Positions 1-6,128 of a stretch of DNA of 9,670 nt are shown here, in pieces. The number at the start of each line of letters is the position of its first letter. Positions within the stretch are counted from its first letter, which is position 1. Below the pieces are notes generated by a model, which was given only the letters and a program-made list of their open reading frames with translations, made no database searches and was not told the origin of the DNA. This DNA comes from Oscillibacter sp. GTDB lineage: Bacteria > Bacillota > Clostridia > Oscillospirales > Oscillospiraceae. The stretch lies in assembly GCA_003487665.1 (NCBI GenBank), contig DNFA01000089.1:1-9670 (forward strand), read 5' to 3'. A program made the position numbers and the translations under genes.

Positions 1-30
1 CGATTTTGGGGAGTCTGAGTGTACCATAAG

Positions 31-58
31 AAATCACCGACCCGATCGCCGGTGATTT
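31..58. terminator. hairpin upstream of tRNA-Glu, possible weak terminator
   Basis: A perfect 9-bp inverted repeat (AAATCACCG at 31-39, CGGTGATTT at 50-58) encloses a 10-base loop. Only four T residues follow the stem core before a C, so as a + strand terminator it is weak. It probably ends or punctuates a transcript entering from the left, perhaps an upstream tRNA or operon. It sits 7 bases before the tRNA, so the tRNA promoter is either outside the window or the tRNA is processed from a longer transcript. Confidence 0.5.
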
Positions 59-65
59 TCTATAC

Positions 66-140
66 GGCCCGTTGGTCAAGTGGTTAAGACAGAGGCCTCT
101 CACGCCTTTAACATCGGTTCGAATCCGGTACGGGTCACCA
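66..140 (+). tRNA. tRNA-Glu (anticodon CTC), CCA encoded
   Basis: The 75-base cloverleaf folds fully. The acceptor stem GGCCCGT pairs with ACGGGTC through one G-U pair. The D arm is GTC/GAC. The anticodon stem GAGGC/GCCTT encloses the loop CTCTCAC, which gives anticodon CTC (reads GAG, glutamate). The variable region is 4 bases. The T arm ATCGG/CCGGT holds the standard TTCGAAT loop. The discriminator is A, followed by an encoded CCA at 138-140. No promoter is visible directly upstream. No second copy of the tRNA 3' end was seen elsewhere in the window, so there is no evidence here that it served as an integration site. Confidence 0.95.
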
Positions 141-169
141 AGTTCAAACTCCGCCTTCGGCGGGATGAT

Positions 170-202
170 GTAGCTCCATCTTTACGATGGAGCTACTTTT
201 TT
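170..202 (+). terminator. intrinsic terminator between tRNA-Glu and the MATE gene
   Basis: An 11-bp perfect stem (GTAGCTCCATC at 170-180, GATGGAGCTAC at 186-196) with a 5-base loop is followed by six T residues (197-202). This is a textbook intrinsic terminator for the tRNA transcript. A small GC-rich hairpin with a 3-base loop (151-163) precedes it. The ribosome binding site of the MATE gene (about 206-212) begins only a few bases after the U-tract. No promoter fits between them, so MATE transcription must start upstream and read through this structure, which may make it an attenuator (inference). Confidence 0.9.
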
Positions 203-217
203 CGACAGGAGGTTTTC

Positions 218-1555
218 ATGTCCGAATCCATCCGCCTTTCCGACCACTTCTCTTACAGTAAGCTGCTGCGCTTCACGCTGCCGTCCATCTGTATGATGGT
301 GTTCACGTCGATCTACGGCGTGGTGGACGGTCTGTTCGTCTCCAACTTCGTGGGCAAAACGCCCTTCGCCGCCATCAATCTGGTCATGCCCTTCGTCATG
401 ATCCTGGGCGGCATGGGCTTCATGATCGGCACCGGCGGCACCGCTCTCGTCTCCAAGCTGCTGGGCGAGGGAAAGGACGACGACGCGCAGCAGGCCTTCT
501 CCATGATGGTGCTGTTCACCCTGCTGCTGGGTCTGGTGCTGTCCGCGGTGGGCATTGCCGCCATGCCCGTCGTCTCCCGGTTCCTGGGCGCCACCGATGC
601 CATGATGTCCGACTGCGTGCTCTACGGCCGCATCGTCACCGGCTTCACCTTCGCCTTCATGCTGCAAAACGTGTTCCAGAGCTTTTTCATCGCCGCAGAG
701 AAGCCCCGCCTCGGCCTGCTGGTCACGGTGGCCGCCGGCGTTACCAACATGGTGCTGGACGCACTGTTCATCGCCGTGCTCCGCTGGGGCGTGGCCGGCG
801 CCGCCATCGCCACCGGACTGAGCCAGTGTGTTGGCGGCGTGCTGCCGCTGCTCTACTTCCTGCGCCCCAATTCCAGCCTGCTGCACCTGCGTCCCACCGC
901 TCTGCGCCTGCGCCCCATCCTGCAGGCCTGCGGCAACGGCTCCTCCGAGCTGATGAGCAACATCTCCTCCTCGCTGGTCAGCATGCTGTACAACTTTCAG
1001 CTCCTGCGTCTCATTGGCGAGAACGGCGTCTCCGCCTACGGCGTTCTGATGTACGTCCAGTTCATTTTCGTGGCCATCTTCATTGGCTACTCCATCGGCT
1101 GCGCCCCTGTCATCAGCTATCACTACGGTGCTCGGAATCACCCGGAGCTGAAGAGCCTCCTGCGCAAAAGCGTTCTGCTGATGGCCATCGGCGGCGTGAT
1201 GTTGTCCGCGCTGGCGCGGCTGCTGGCCGCGCCCCTCTCCCACCTCTTCGTGGGCTATGACACCGACCTCTGCGCCCTGACCACCCATGCCTTCACCCTG
1301 TTTTCCTGGTCGTTCCTGCTGGTGGGCTTCAACATCTTCACCTCCGGCTTCTTCACCGCCCTGAATAACGGTGCCATCTCCGCCGCCATTTCCTTCCTGC
1401 GCACACTGGTGTTCCAGTCCGGCGCCGTCCTCCTGCTGCCCCTTCTGCTGGACGTGGACGGCATCTGGTGGGCGATCACCGCCGCCGAATGCTTCGCCTT
1501 CCTGATCTCCGTCATCTTCCTTGTGGCCAAGCGAAACAAGTACCACTACATGTGA
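218..1555 (+). CDS. MATE family multidrug/cation antiporter
   Basis: This 445-aa integral membrane protein probably exports drugs or organic cations in exchange for Na+ or H+ at the cytoplasmic membrane. The length is typical for MATE transporters, and hydrophobic segments spaced along the chain fit 12 helices in two six-helix halves. Family-like features are the N-terminal GVVDGLFVSNFVG (residues 34-46), the Gly-rich helix MGFMIGTGGTALVSKLLGEG (66-85), AEKPRLGLLVTVAAGVTNMV (160-179) before a DALF motif, and the loop YGARNHPELKSLLRKS (303-318) in the second half. The ATG at 218 is chosen because ACAGGAGG lies about 7 bases upstream; the reading frame remains open further upstream but runs into the tRNA. 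The closest named subgroup is probably MepA/DinF-like; substrate cannot be told from sequence. It lies directly after a tRNA terminator and before an Rrf2 regulator that has its own promoter. Confidence 0.93.
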   Translation: MSESIRLSDHFSYSKLLRFTLPSICMMVFTSIYGVVDGLFVSNFVGKTPFAAINLVMPFVMILGGMGFMIGTGGTALVSKLLGEGKDDDAQQAFSMMVLFTLLLGLVLSAVGIAAMPVVSRFLGATDAMMSDCVLYGRIVTGFTFAFMLQNVFQSFFIAAEKPRLGLLVTVAAGVTNMVLDALFIAVLRWGVAGAAIATGLSQCVGGVLPLLYFLRPNSSLLHLRPTALRLRPILQACGNGSSELMSNISSSLVSMLYNFQLLRLIGENGVSAYGVLMYVQFIFVAIFIGYSIGCAPVISYHYGARNHPELKSLLRKSVLLMAIGGVMLSALARLLAAPLSHLFVGYDTDLCALTTHAFTLFSWSFLLVGFNIFTSGFFTALNNGAISAAISFLRTLVFQSGAVLLLPLLLDVDGIWWAITAAECFAFLISVIFLVAKRNKYHYM

Positions 1556-1569
1556 CCGATAAATTTCCC

Positions 1570-1598
1570 TTGCGCAGTTGTAAACATAGTGGTATACT
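1570..1598 (+). promoter_or_regulatory. sigma-A-type promoter of the Rrf2 gene
   Basis: A -35 box TTGCGC (1570-1575) and a -10 box TATACT (1593-1598) are separated by exactly 17 bases. The -10 box matches the consensus at five of six positions. Transcription would start near 1605, giving a leader of about 24 bases that carries AAGGGAGG (1613-1620) before the ATG at 1629. Confidence 0.8.
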
Positions 1599-1605
1599 AT
1601 GTTTA
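1581..1605. promoter_or_regulatory. 25-bp palindromic operator overlapping the Rrf2 promoter
   Basis: The arms TAAACATAGT (1581-1590) and ACTATGTTTA (1596-1605) are perfect reverse complements around a 5-base centre (GGTAT). The repeat covers the promoter spacer, the whole -10 box and the likely start site. A dimeric regulator bound here would block RNA polymerase. Rrf2-family proteins bind AT-rich dyads of about this size, so the gene just downstream is the obvious ligand (inference). The palindrome could also form an RNA hairpin at the end of the MATE transcript, but no U-tract follows it. Confidence 0.75.
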
Positions 1606-1628
1606 TCTTTGTAAGGGAGGCCATTCCC

Positions 1629-2051
1629 ATGCTCGTATCCACCAAAGGGCGCTACGCCCTGCGCGTCATGCTGGAGCTGGCGCAGAGCGATTCCACCGTC
1701 TACATGCCCCTGCCCCTCATCGCGGAAAAGCAGGGCATTTCCGAAAAATATCTGGAGAGCATTATCTCCGTTCTCTCCAAGGCCGGCCTTGTGGACGGTC
1801 TGCGGGGCAAGGGCGGCGGCTACCGCCTGAACCGCCCCGCCGCCGACTACTCCGTGGGGCAGATCCTCCGCCTGACGGAGGGCTCACTGGCCCCCGTCAC
1901 CTGTTTGGAGAGCGAGGAGAACCCCTGCCCGCGTGCCGGTCAGTGTACCACCCTCCCCATGTGGGAAAAGCTGGATGCCCTCATCAACGACTATCTGGAC
2001 AGCGTCTCTCTGGCCGACCTGCTGGCCCAGACCGACGGCCAGCGCATCTGA
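1629..2051 (+). CDS. Rrf2 family transcriptional regulator, IscR-like
   Basis: This 140-aa winged-helix DNA-binding protein has the length and layout of the Rrf2 family (IscR, CymR, NsrR). The N-terminal MLVSTKGRYALRVMLELAQ is the family signature, followed by the helix-turn-helix region (about 27-55: LIAEKQGISEKYLESIISVL) and the wing GLRGKGGGYRLNRP (57-70). Cysteines 92, 100 and 106 form a C-X7-C-X5-C set matching the cluster-binding loop of IscR-type members, so it probably senses Fe-S cluster status, iron or redox stress. The ATG at 1629 is chosen because AAGGGAGG lies 8 bases upstream; an in-frame start at 1599 would fall in the -10 region. It has its own promoter and a palindromic operator. 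No cysteine desulfurase or scaffold gene follows, unlike the usual isc/suf arrangement. CymR-like function is less likely given the three cysteines. Confidence 0.93.
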   Translation: MLVSTKGRYALRVMLELAQSDSTVYMPLPLIAEKQGISEKYLESIISVLSKAGLVDGLRGKGGGYRLNRPAADYSVGQILRLTEGSLAPVTCLESEENPCPRAGQCTTLPMWEKLDALINDYLDSVSLADLLAQTDGQRI

Positions 2052-2074
2052 TGCCCACCCACACGAAACCCCGT

Positions 2075-2164
2075 CCGCATCATCCCGTTCGTAGGGGACG
2101 GCGTCCTCGACGTCCCGTCGCCGCATCATCCCACCCGTAAGGACGGACAACTCTGTCCGCCCTC
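2075..2164. repeat. two tandem GTAGGG-led palindromic repeat modules
   Basis: Two adjacent modules of about 46 bases each begin with the same 12-base sequence CCGCATCATCCC (2075-2086 and 2121-2132), then 4 variable bases, then GTA(G/A)GG. Module B (2091-2120) carries the palindrome GGGACG...CGTCCC. Module C (2137-2164) carries CGGAC...GTCCG around an ACTCT-containing loop. Module B is identical over 30 bases to 9328-9357, and module C is a diverged copy of 9377-9403. No coding capacity is credible; this fills the gap between the Rrf2 gene and the terminator at 2194. Dispersed GC-rich intergenic repeats of this style are, as I recall, common in Oscillospiraceae. Confidence 0.75.
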
Positions 2165-2193
2165 ATCGGACATTGCAAATCGAGTGTTCACAT

Positions 2194-2228
2194 AAAAACT
2201 CCCGAACCATCCGGTTCGGGAGTTTTTT
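2194..2228. terminator. bidirectional intrinsic terminator between convergent genes
   Basis: A 15-bp perfect stem (AAAAACTCCCGAACC at 2194-2208, GGTTCGGGAGTTTTT at 2213-2227) has a 4-base loop. T-tracts on both strands (2223-2228 on +, the complement of 2194-2198 on -) let it stop transcription from the Rrf2 gene on the left and the sortase gene on the right. The sortase stop codon lies 12 bases away. Confidence 0.95.
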
Positions 2229-2239
2229 ATTTGTTATCC

Positions 2240-3277
2240 TCAGCTCTTCTTATCGGTCTTAGCGGAGGTATCGGTCTTAGCGGAGGTGTCCGTCTTTGCG
2301 GAGGTATCCGTCTTAGCAGAAGTGCCCGGCTTTGCAGAGGCATCCGTCTTGTTGGAAGCGTCCGTCTTATCGGTCAGTGCATCCTTATCCAGAATGCGAT
2401 CCGCCGTCACGCCGGCGGCCTCGGCCTCCTCCTTGGTCATGACGATCGGCTCGGCGGAGTCCTCTACCATCTTCGCCATGATCAGGTACCGGTGGTTGTC
2501 GTCCCCGTTCTTGCACACGGACAGCACCACCACCTTGTCCCCTGCGGTGGGCAGGTTGGCCTTATCCACGTTCACGCAGCCCTCTGCGCTGTAAAAGGCA
2601 TTCTGGTTGGTGTCGCTCTTGTACTTGGGATCGTCCGCCGCCTTGCCCAGCGCCTGGAAGAAATCGTTGAACACCTTCTCATCCGTGAAATCGTGATAGT
2701 ACAGGATGTGGCTGGTATCATAGGGAATACCCGCGAAAATGCGGTATGTCACCTTGCGATCCGGCTGATAGATGTACAGCAGGGCGTTATCGCCAAACTT
2801 CAGTGTCTCGGCATAGCTCTGCAAGCCGCCGAACATAGAGCGGTTGGCCATGTTGTGCCCGTAGATCACCGTCACCGGATCGCTGAGATCAGACTTGTTG
2901 TAGTGCGCCTGAATGTACAGGGAACCGGCCTTGTTGGTCACGCCGTCCAGATCGCGGTTGAGATAATAGTCGTCGTCGTACCCCGTCTCGCTCTTGGCGG
3001 ATTTAGGGCTCTGTGCCAGATAGTGTCCCTTGCTGATGGCGCACTGGCTGGCGTTGGGCACCTGCATGAACCCGAACACATCCGGGTACTTCTTCTCGTC
3101 AAAGCTCACACCCTCCGGCAGCACCACAGGCTCCGGCTTCACGATGACCTCGTCATCCTTGGGATCCTTCTCCGGCTCCTTCTTCCCGCCGCAGCCTACC
3201 ATAACGGCGGAGGCCAACGTCAGCATTGCCAGCAGCAGCGCCGCCCGCCGCAGAAAGTGCTTCTTGGTTTTCTCCAT
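2240..3277 (-). CDS. class B sortase, predicted lipoprotein
   Basis: This 345-aa cell-surface cysteine transpeptidase probably belongs to the class B sortases, which join sorted proteins to peptidoglycan or to each other. The start has KHFLRR then a hydrophobic stretch (12-28) ending in MVGC with Cys29, which fits a lipoprotein signal and membrane anchoring. The sortase domain spans about 65-275: YLNRDLDG (105-112), the catalytic-His motif VIYGHNM (His141), SMFGGLQSY (147-155), VVVLSVC (Cys255) and HRYLIMAKM (Arg263). Thr is usual just before the catalytic Cys; here it is Val. Residues about 303-345 are a Lys/Thr/Ser/Asp/Ala repeat tail encoded by 18-bp tandem repeats. The ATG at 3277 follows AAAGGAG with good spacing; a longer in-frame form from 3385 would lack a signal at its end and overlap the promoter. 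No LPXTG- or NPQTN-type substrate is encoded in the window. The gene is probably transcribed from its own promoter at 3357-3385. Confidence 0.9.
   Translation of the reverse strand: MEKTKKHFLRRAALLLAMLTLASAVMVGCGGKKEPEKDPKDDEVIVKPEPVVLPEGVSFDEKKYPDVFGFMQVPNASQCAISKGHYLAQSPKSAKSETGYDDDYYLNRDLDGVTNKAGSLYIQAHYNKSDLSDPVTVIYGHNMANRSMFGGLQSYAETLKFGDNALLYIYQPDRKVTYRIFAGIPYDTSHILYYHDFTDEKVFNDFFQALGKAADDPKYKSDTNQNAFYSAEGCVNVDKANLPTAGDKVVVLSVCKNGDDNHRYLIMAKMVEDSAEPIVMTKEEAEAAGVTADRILDKDALTDKTDASNKTDASAKPGTSAKTDTSAKTDTSAKTDTSAKTDKKS
2252..2359 (-). repeat. 18-bp tandem repeat in the 3' end of the sortase gene
   Basis: Six consecutive 18-bp units (2252-2269, 2270-2287, 2288-2305, 2306-2323, 2324-2341, 2342-2359) are present. 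The first two are identical and the rest diverge progressively towards the gene interior. Each unit encodes six residues of the type T-D-T-S-A-K. The period keeps the frame, so copy number can vary without disrupting the protein. The gradient of identity suggests recent duplication at the gene's 3' end. Confidence 0.85.
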
Positions 3278-3345
3278 TATGACTCCTTTCCCACGGCTCT
3301 CCGTCTCTCTTACGAGCCGCTGCGGTGTCCCCACCGCTTCGCAAT

Positions 3346-3364
3346 ATACCTCCGGTATGATACC
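3346..3364. promoter_or_regulatory. possible operator half-sites at the sortase promoter
   Basis: ATACC (3346-3350), GGTAT (3354-3358) and ATACC (3360-3364) alternate in orientation, forming a perfect GGTAT-G-ATACC dyad that covers the -10 box of the sortase promoter and a second dyad next to it. The spacing suits a small repressor, but the pattern is short and may be chance. A separate 6-bp hairpin (GCGGTG at 3322-3327, CACCGC at 3332-3337) lies in the leader. Confidence 0.35.
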
Positions 3365-3385
3365 ATACGCCGCCTGCGATTGCAA
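3357..3385 (-). promoter_or_regulatory. probable promoter of the sortase gene
   Basis: Reading the - strand, a -35 box TTGCAA (3385-3380) and a -10 box TATCAT (3362-3357) are separated by exactly 17 bases. The -10 box differs from consensus at one position. It lies in the 115-base gap between the 372-aa phage-type gene and the sortase, so the sortase need not depend on the phage operon. The predicted leader is about 70 bases long. Confidence 0.65.
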
Positions 3386-3392
3386 CCCCTTT

Positions 3393-4511
3393 TCACTGAC
3401 CTCCGCCGCTCAGCAGCGCATCGAACCGCTGTCTCTGCGCCGGTGTCATCCGCTGGGCATACTTCTCCACCAGTGCCTGCGCCAGATCGCCGTTGCCCTT
3501 TTTCAGATAGTTGCGCACCGCCCGCTGCAGGCTCTCCGCCGCCGTGGAGCTGAGGCTTTCACCCCTGCCGCCGTCCTCGCCGCTGTCCACCAGCCGCACA
3601 CCGGAGGACGACAGCTTCTTCTCCTGCTCCGCTTTGTCCTCGAAGTGGTTCAGCAGCGCCTGATACATCCTCTGATCCCTGTCCCCTGCGCTCTCATACT
3701 CGTCCTGCGCCGCCGCCAGCAGTTTTTCCCACTCCTTGCGGCCGTCCTGCCAGCGCTGGTACTCGTTCTTCTCCTGCTGGGTCAGCAGATCGTACTGTGT
3801 CTCCAACGCCTGCCCCTCCTGACGGTACTCCGCCAACGCAGCCTGCCGCAGCTCCGGCACCAGCGCCGCCAGCTCCTGCAAATACCCATTGTACGCCTGC
3901 TGCCCCGCCGTCTGCGCATAGCTGGAGCCATACCCGCCGGTCAGCGCCGCCGCCTTGCCCAGCGTGTCCTCCATGGCCGCCGCACCCCGGGCGGCGTACA
4001 GCTTCGCGTACCGCTGATAGTCCTCGTCCTCCTCCGGATCGTACTCGAACGCCTTGCGCCCGGCGATCTGGTCATACAGCGCCTGCAGCTTCTCGCTGAA
4101 CCCGGACTCATACCCCTCCGGCTCCAGCGCCGCCACGCTGTCCCTGTACTCTCCGGCCGCCGCCACCTCATCCGAGGGCGTATAGCCCTTCTCCAGCTCC
4201 TGCAAGCGGCGCGCCGTGCTTTCCGTCACCTCCGCGCGTGGTCTGGCTGCCTCCGCAGCCGCTGCATCCAGCGCCGCCTGCTCCTCTGCCGTGGGCGATG
4301 CCAGCAGGCTTCCCCACGTCTCGTCACCGGCGATGCCGTCCACCATGCGCAGCCCGTTCTTCTTCTGATAGTCCCGCACGGCGGCTCTTGTTTTCTTGCC
4401 AAAGATACCGTCCTCGTCCAGGCTGTACCCTCTCCTGTTCAGCTCGCTCTGCAGCTGCTTCACCGCGCTGCCCTGAGAGCCGTAAGCCACCATCGTATAT
4501 GTGGATGCCAT
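3393..4511 (-). CDS. phage-type protein with N-terminal peptidoglycan-binding domain and long helical region
   Basis: This is a 372-aa protein. Residues about 12-70 form a PG_binding_1 domain (GSQGSAVKQLQSELNRRGYS, then DGIFGKKTRAAVRDYQKKNG), a fold that binds cell-wall peptidoglycan. The rest is mostly helical and rich in Ala, Glu, Gln and Lys. It includes a distinctive block FEYDPEEDEDYQRYAKLY (155-172) plus LTGGYGSSYAQTAGQQAYNG (190-209), which I recall from proteins of clostridial phages, without being able to verify it. No hydrolase, amidase or protease domain is visible, so it is not an obvious endolysin. It may be a virion protein that contacts or crosses the wall during DNA entry, or an internal ejection protein (inference). 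No signal peptide or LPXTG motif. The ATG at 4511 is preceded by a GGAGAGG site. It is the last gene of the phage-type operon, 23 bases after the 529-aa fibre gene. Confidence 0.8.
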   Translation of the reverse strand: MASTYTMVAYGSQGSAVKQLQSELNRRGYSLDEDGIFGKKTRAAVRDYQKKNGLRMVDGIAGDETWGSLLASPTAEEQAALDAAAAEAARPRAEVTESTARRLQELEKGYTPSDEVAAAGEYRDSVAALEPEGYESGFSEKLQALYDQIAGRKAFEYDPEEDEDYQRYAKLYAARGAAAMEDTLGKAAALTGGYGSSYAQTAGQQAYNGYLQELAALVPELRQAALAEYRQEGQALETQYDLLTQQEKNEYQRWQDGRKEWEKLLAAAQDEYESAGDRDQRMYQALLNHFEDKAEQEKKLSSSGVRLVDSGEDGGRGESLSSTAAESLQRAVRNYLKKGNGDLAQALVEKYAQRMTPAQRQRFDALLSGGGQ

Positions 4512-4534
4512 TTCTCGTCCTCTCCTTCCCCTTC

Positions 4535-6124
4535 TCAGGATGTGCGCCGCCAGCCGTACACGCCGGCGATGCCCGTCTCCACGCTCTCCCATGTCAGGCC
4601 GTCCGCCGTCTCCGGCGGCGCGGCGCTGTCCGTCAACCGCACGCTGCCCACCGGATACGCCAGCGCCTCCACCGTCTCTCCGTTCACCGTCAGCGCTCCC
4701 GACACAGCCAAATCTCCGTAAAACACCGCCGGCCACGCGCACTCCAGCCGCTCTCCCTCGCTGTATTTACCGAAAGCCGCGCCCTTACCGCCGCTGCGCA
4801 GATGCATCGTCACCTGACTGGTGGACGCCGTATACCGCACCGTGCGCACGCCGCCCACCGCATCCACCGCGCTCAGCTCCACCTCATAGGACGCGGTGGG
4901 GCTCAGTCCGCCGCCCAGCAGCTGCTCCGCCCCGTTCAGCAGCTCCGTATAGCCGCTCCACTGGCCGCCCATAGGCCGCATCCGTGCCCGCACCTGCACG
5001 CTGTTGTGTCCCTGCACCTCCGAGCAGGACGCCGCGCACCGCACCTTCAGATACGCCCCGTCGTCCTTCTCCGTGCCGTCCGCGCCGCACCGTACCACCC
5101 CGGACGCGGTGATGACCGGCGTGTGGTACTCGCACACCGTCACCGGCGTGCCCGATACCGTCGTGGTGCGCCCGCGGCTGTCCGTCACCGTGACCACCGG
5201 CGTCAGCGTCCCGCTGATGCCCACCGCCCCGGTGGTGCCTGACGCGCCGGTGATCTCCTGTCCCGCGAACCGGAACCGGTACTCCTGCACGGACGCGCCG
5301 CCCATGGCCGTGGCCTCCGCCGTGTACTGCATCCGGCTCACGCCCTGCAAGCACACGCCCCAGCCCTGCACCGCCGCATTGTCGTTGACCACCGCCGTCT
5401 CCAACGTCACCTCCGGCCGCATGGTCTCCGGCACGTATGCGGTAAACGGCGCGCTGAGGCTTCCCACCAGCGTTCCGCCGCTGTACACCTGCATGGTCAC
5501 AGTGCCGGTGCCCCAGGTGCTCTCCGGCAGCTGCTGTGCCAGCGCCTCCGGCACCGTCCACTGATACACCACCCGTCCGCTGCTGCTGTTCACCGTTTTC
5601 AGATCACCGGCGGCGATACTCCCGCCTGCGCTGCCAAGCGCATAGCGGAACGCGAAGCTATACCCGTACCCCGGCCTTGTCACCGTCAGCGTCCCCGCCT
5701 GTCCGATGACCGCGTCACCCGCCGTCAGGGTGAAATCCCCGATGGACTCCACCCGTTCTACCGGCAGTGCATAGCCGTAGCTGTCGTCTCTGGTAGAGCC
5801 GGAGCCGCTGTACAGCCGGATGCTCAGCGGTGCGCTGCCCATAGCGCCCGCCGCCGTCACCCAGCCGCTGTCATACTCGATGCTGCCGCTCCACCGGCTG
5901 GGGGATGCCTGCTTCAGCGTGTATCCGCTGTCCACACAGTCCCCGTCCACATACACCGTCAGATAGATGGGATACCCGAAGTAGGACGCCCCCGTCAGCG
6001 GTGCCACCGTCACATAGATGCGGTACTGCATGTCCCCGCCGGAGCGTCTGCTGTCGTACCCGAAGCTCACGCCGATTTTGGGCGTACCGCCCCACTGGAT
6101 GCTGTCCAGCGCCGTATAGCTCAT
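4535..6124 (-). CDS. DUF859-like phage tail fibre / host-contact protein
   Basis: This 529-aa beta-rich protein has no signal peptide and is rich in Gly, Ser, Thr and Val. Repeated immunoglobulin-like strands include YLTVYVDG (54-61), TLTVTRPGYGYSFAFRYAL (145-163) and PVVTVTDSRGRTTTVSG (309-325). The region SQVTMHLRSGGKGAAFGKYS (436-455) followed by a DLAVSG segment resembles the C-terminal part of DUF859 proteins of phages of Gram-positive bacteria. The end, YPVGSVRLTDSAAPPETADG (490-509) then TWESV and YGWRRT, resembles the tip motif of many siphophage fibres (YPVGS...GTWE...W.R). The role is probably receptor binding at the distal tail. Start at 6124 after GGAGGGTG; the gap from the preceding gene is 4 bases, implying translational coupling. 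The family call rests on recalled motifs only. Confidence 0.8.
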   Translation of the reverse strand: MSYTALDSIQWGGTPKIGVSFGYDSRRSGGDMQYRIYVTVAPLTGASYFGYPIYLTVYVDGDCVDSGYTLKQASPSRWSGSIEYDSGWVTAAGAMGSAPLSIRLYSGSGSTRDDSYGYALPVERVESIGDFTLTAGDAVIGQAGTLTVTRPGYGYSFAFRYALGSAGGSIAAGDLKTVNSSSGRVVYQWTVPEALAQQLPESTWGTGTVTMQVYSGGTLVGSLSAPFTAYVPETMRPEVTLETAVVNDNAAVQGWGVCLQGVSRMQYTAEATAMGGASVQEYRFRFAGQEITGASGTTGAVGISGTLTPVVTVTDSRGRTTTVSGTPVTVCEYHTPVITASGVVRCGADGTEKDDGAYLKVRCAASCSEVQGHNSVQVRARMRPMGGQWSGYTELLNGAEQLLGGGLSPTASYEVELSAVDAVGGVRTVRYTASTSQVTMHLRSGGKGAAFGKYSEGERLECAWPAVFYGDLAVSGALTVNGETVEALAYPVGSVRLTDSAAPPETADGLTWESVETGIAGVYGWRRTS

Positions 6125-6128
6125 TCAC

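Noticed and set aside
1..26. Possible 3' end of an upstream tRNA ending in ACCA
   Set aside because: No T-loop or pairing acceptor strand can be placed in the visible bases, so the ACCA is likely chance.
66..140. tRNA-Glu as the integration site (attB) of the phage-type module
   Set aside because: No repeat of the tRNA 3' end is seen elsewhere in the window, no integrase is present, and the MATE, Rrf2 and sortase genes lie between.
182..1645. Long - strand open frame opposite the MATE gene
   Set aside because: Its composition (Gly, His, Gln, Glu-rich, no domain pattern) is that of a shadow of a GC-rich gene; the + strand frame has a clear membrane-transporter sequence and ribosome binding site.
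2075..2164. CRISPR array
   Set aside because: Repeat units have different palindromic cores, only two copies occur per site with near-identical linkers in place of unique spacers, and no cas genes are present.
3393..4511. Endolysin
   Set aside because: A wall-binding domain is present but no catalytic domain can be seen in the remaining 300 residues, and no holin gene adjoins it.
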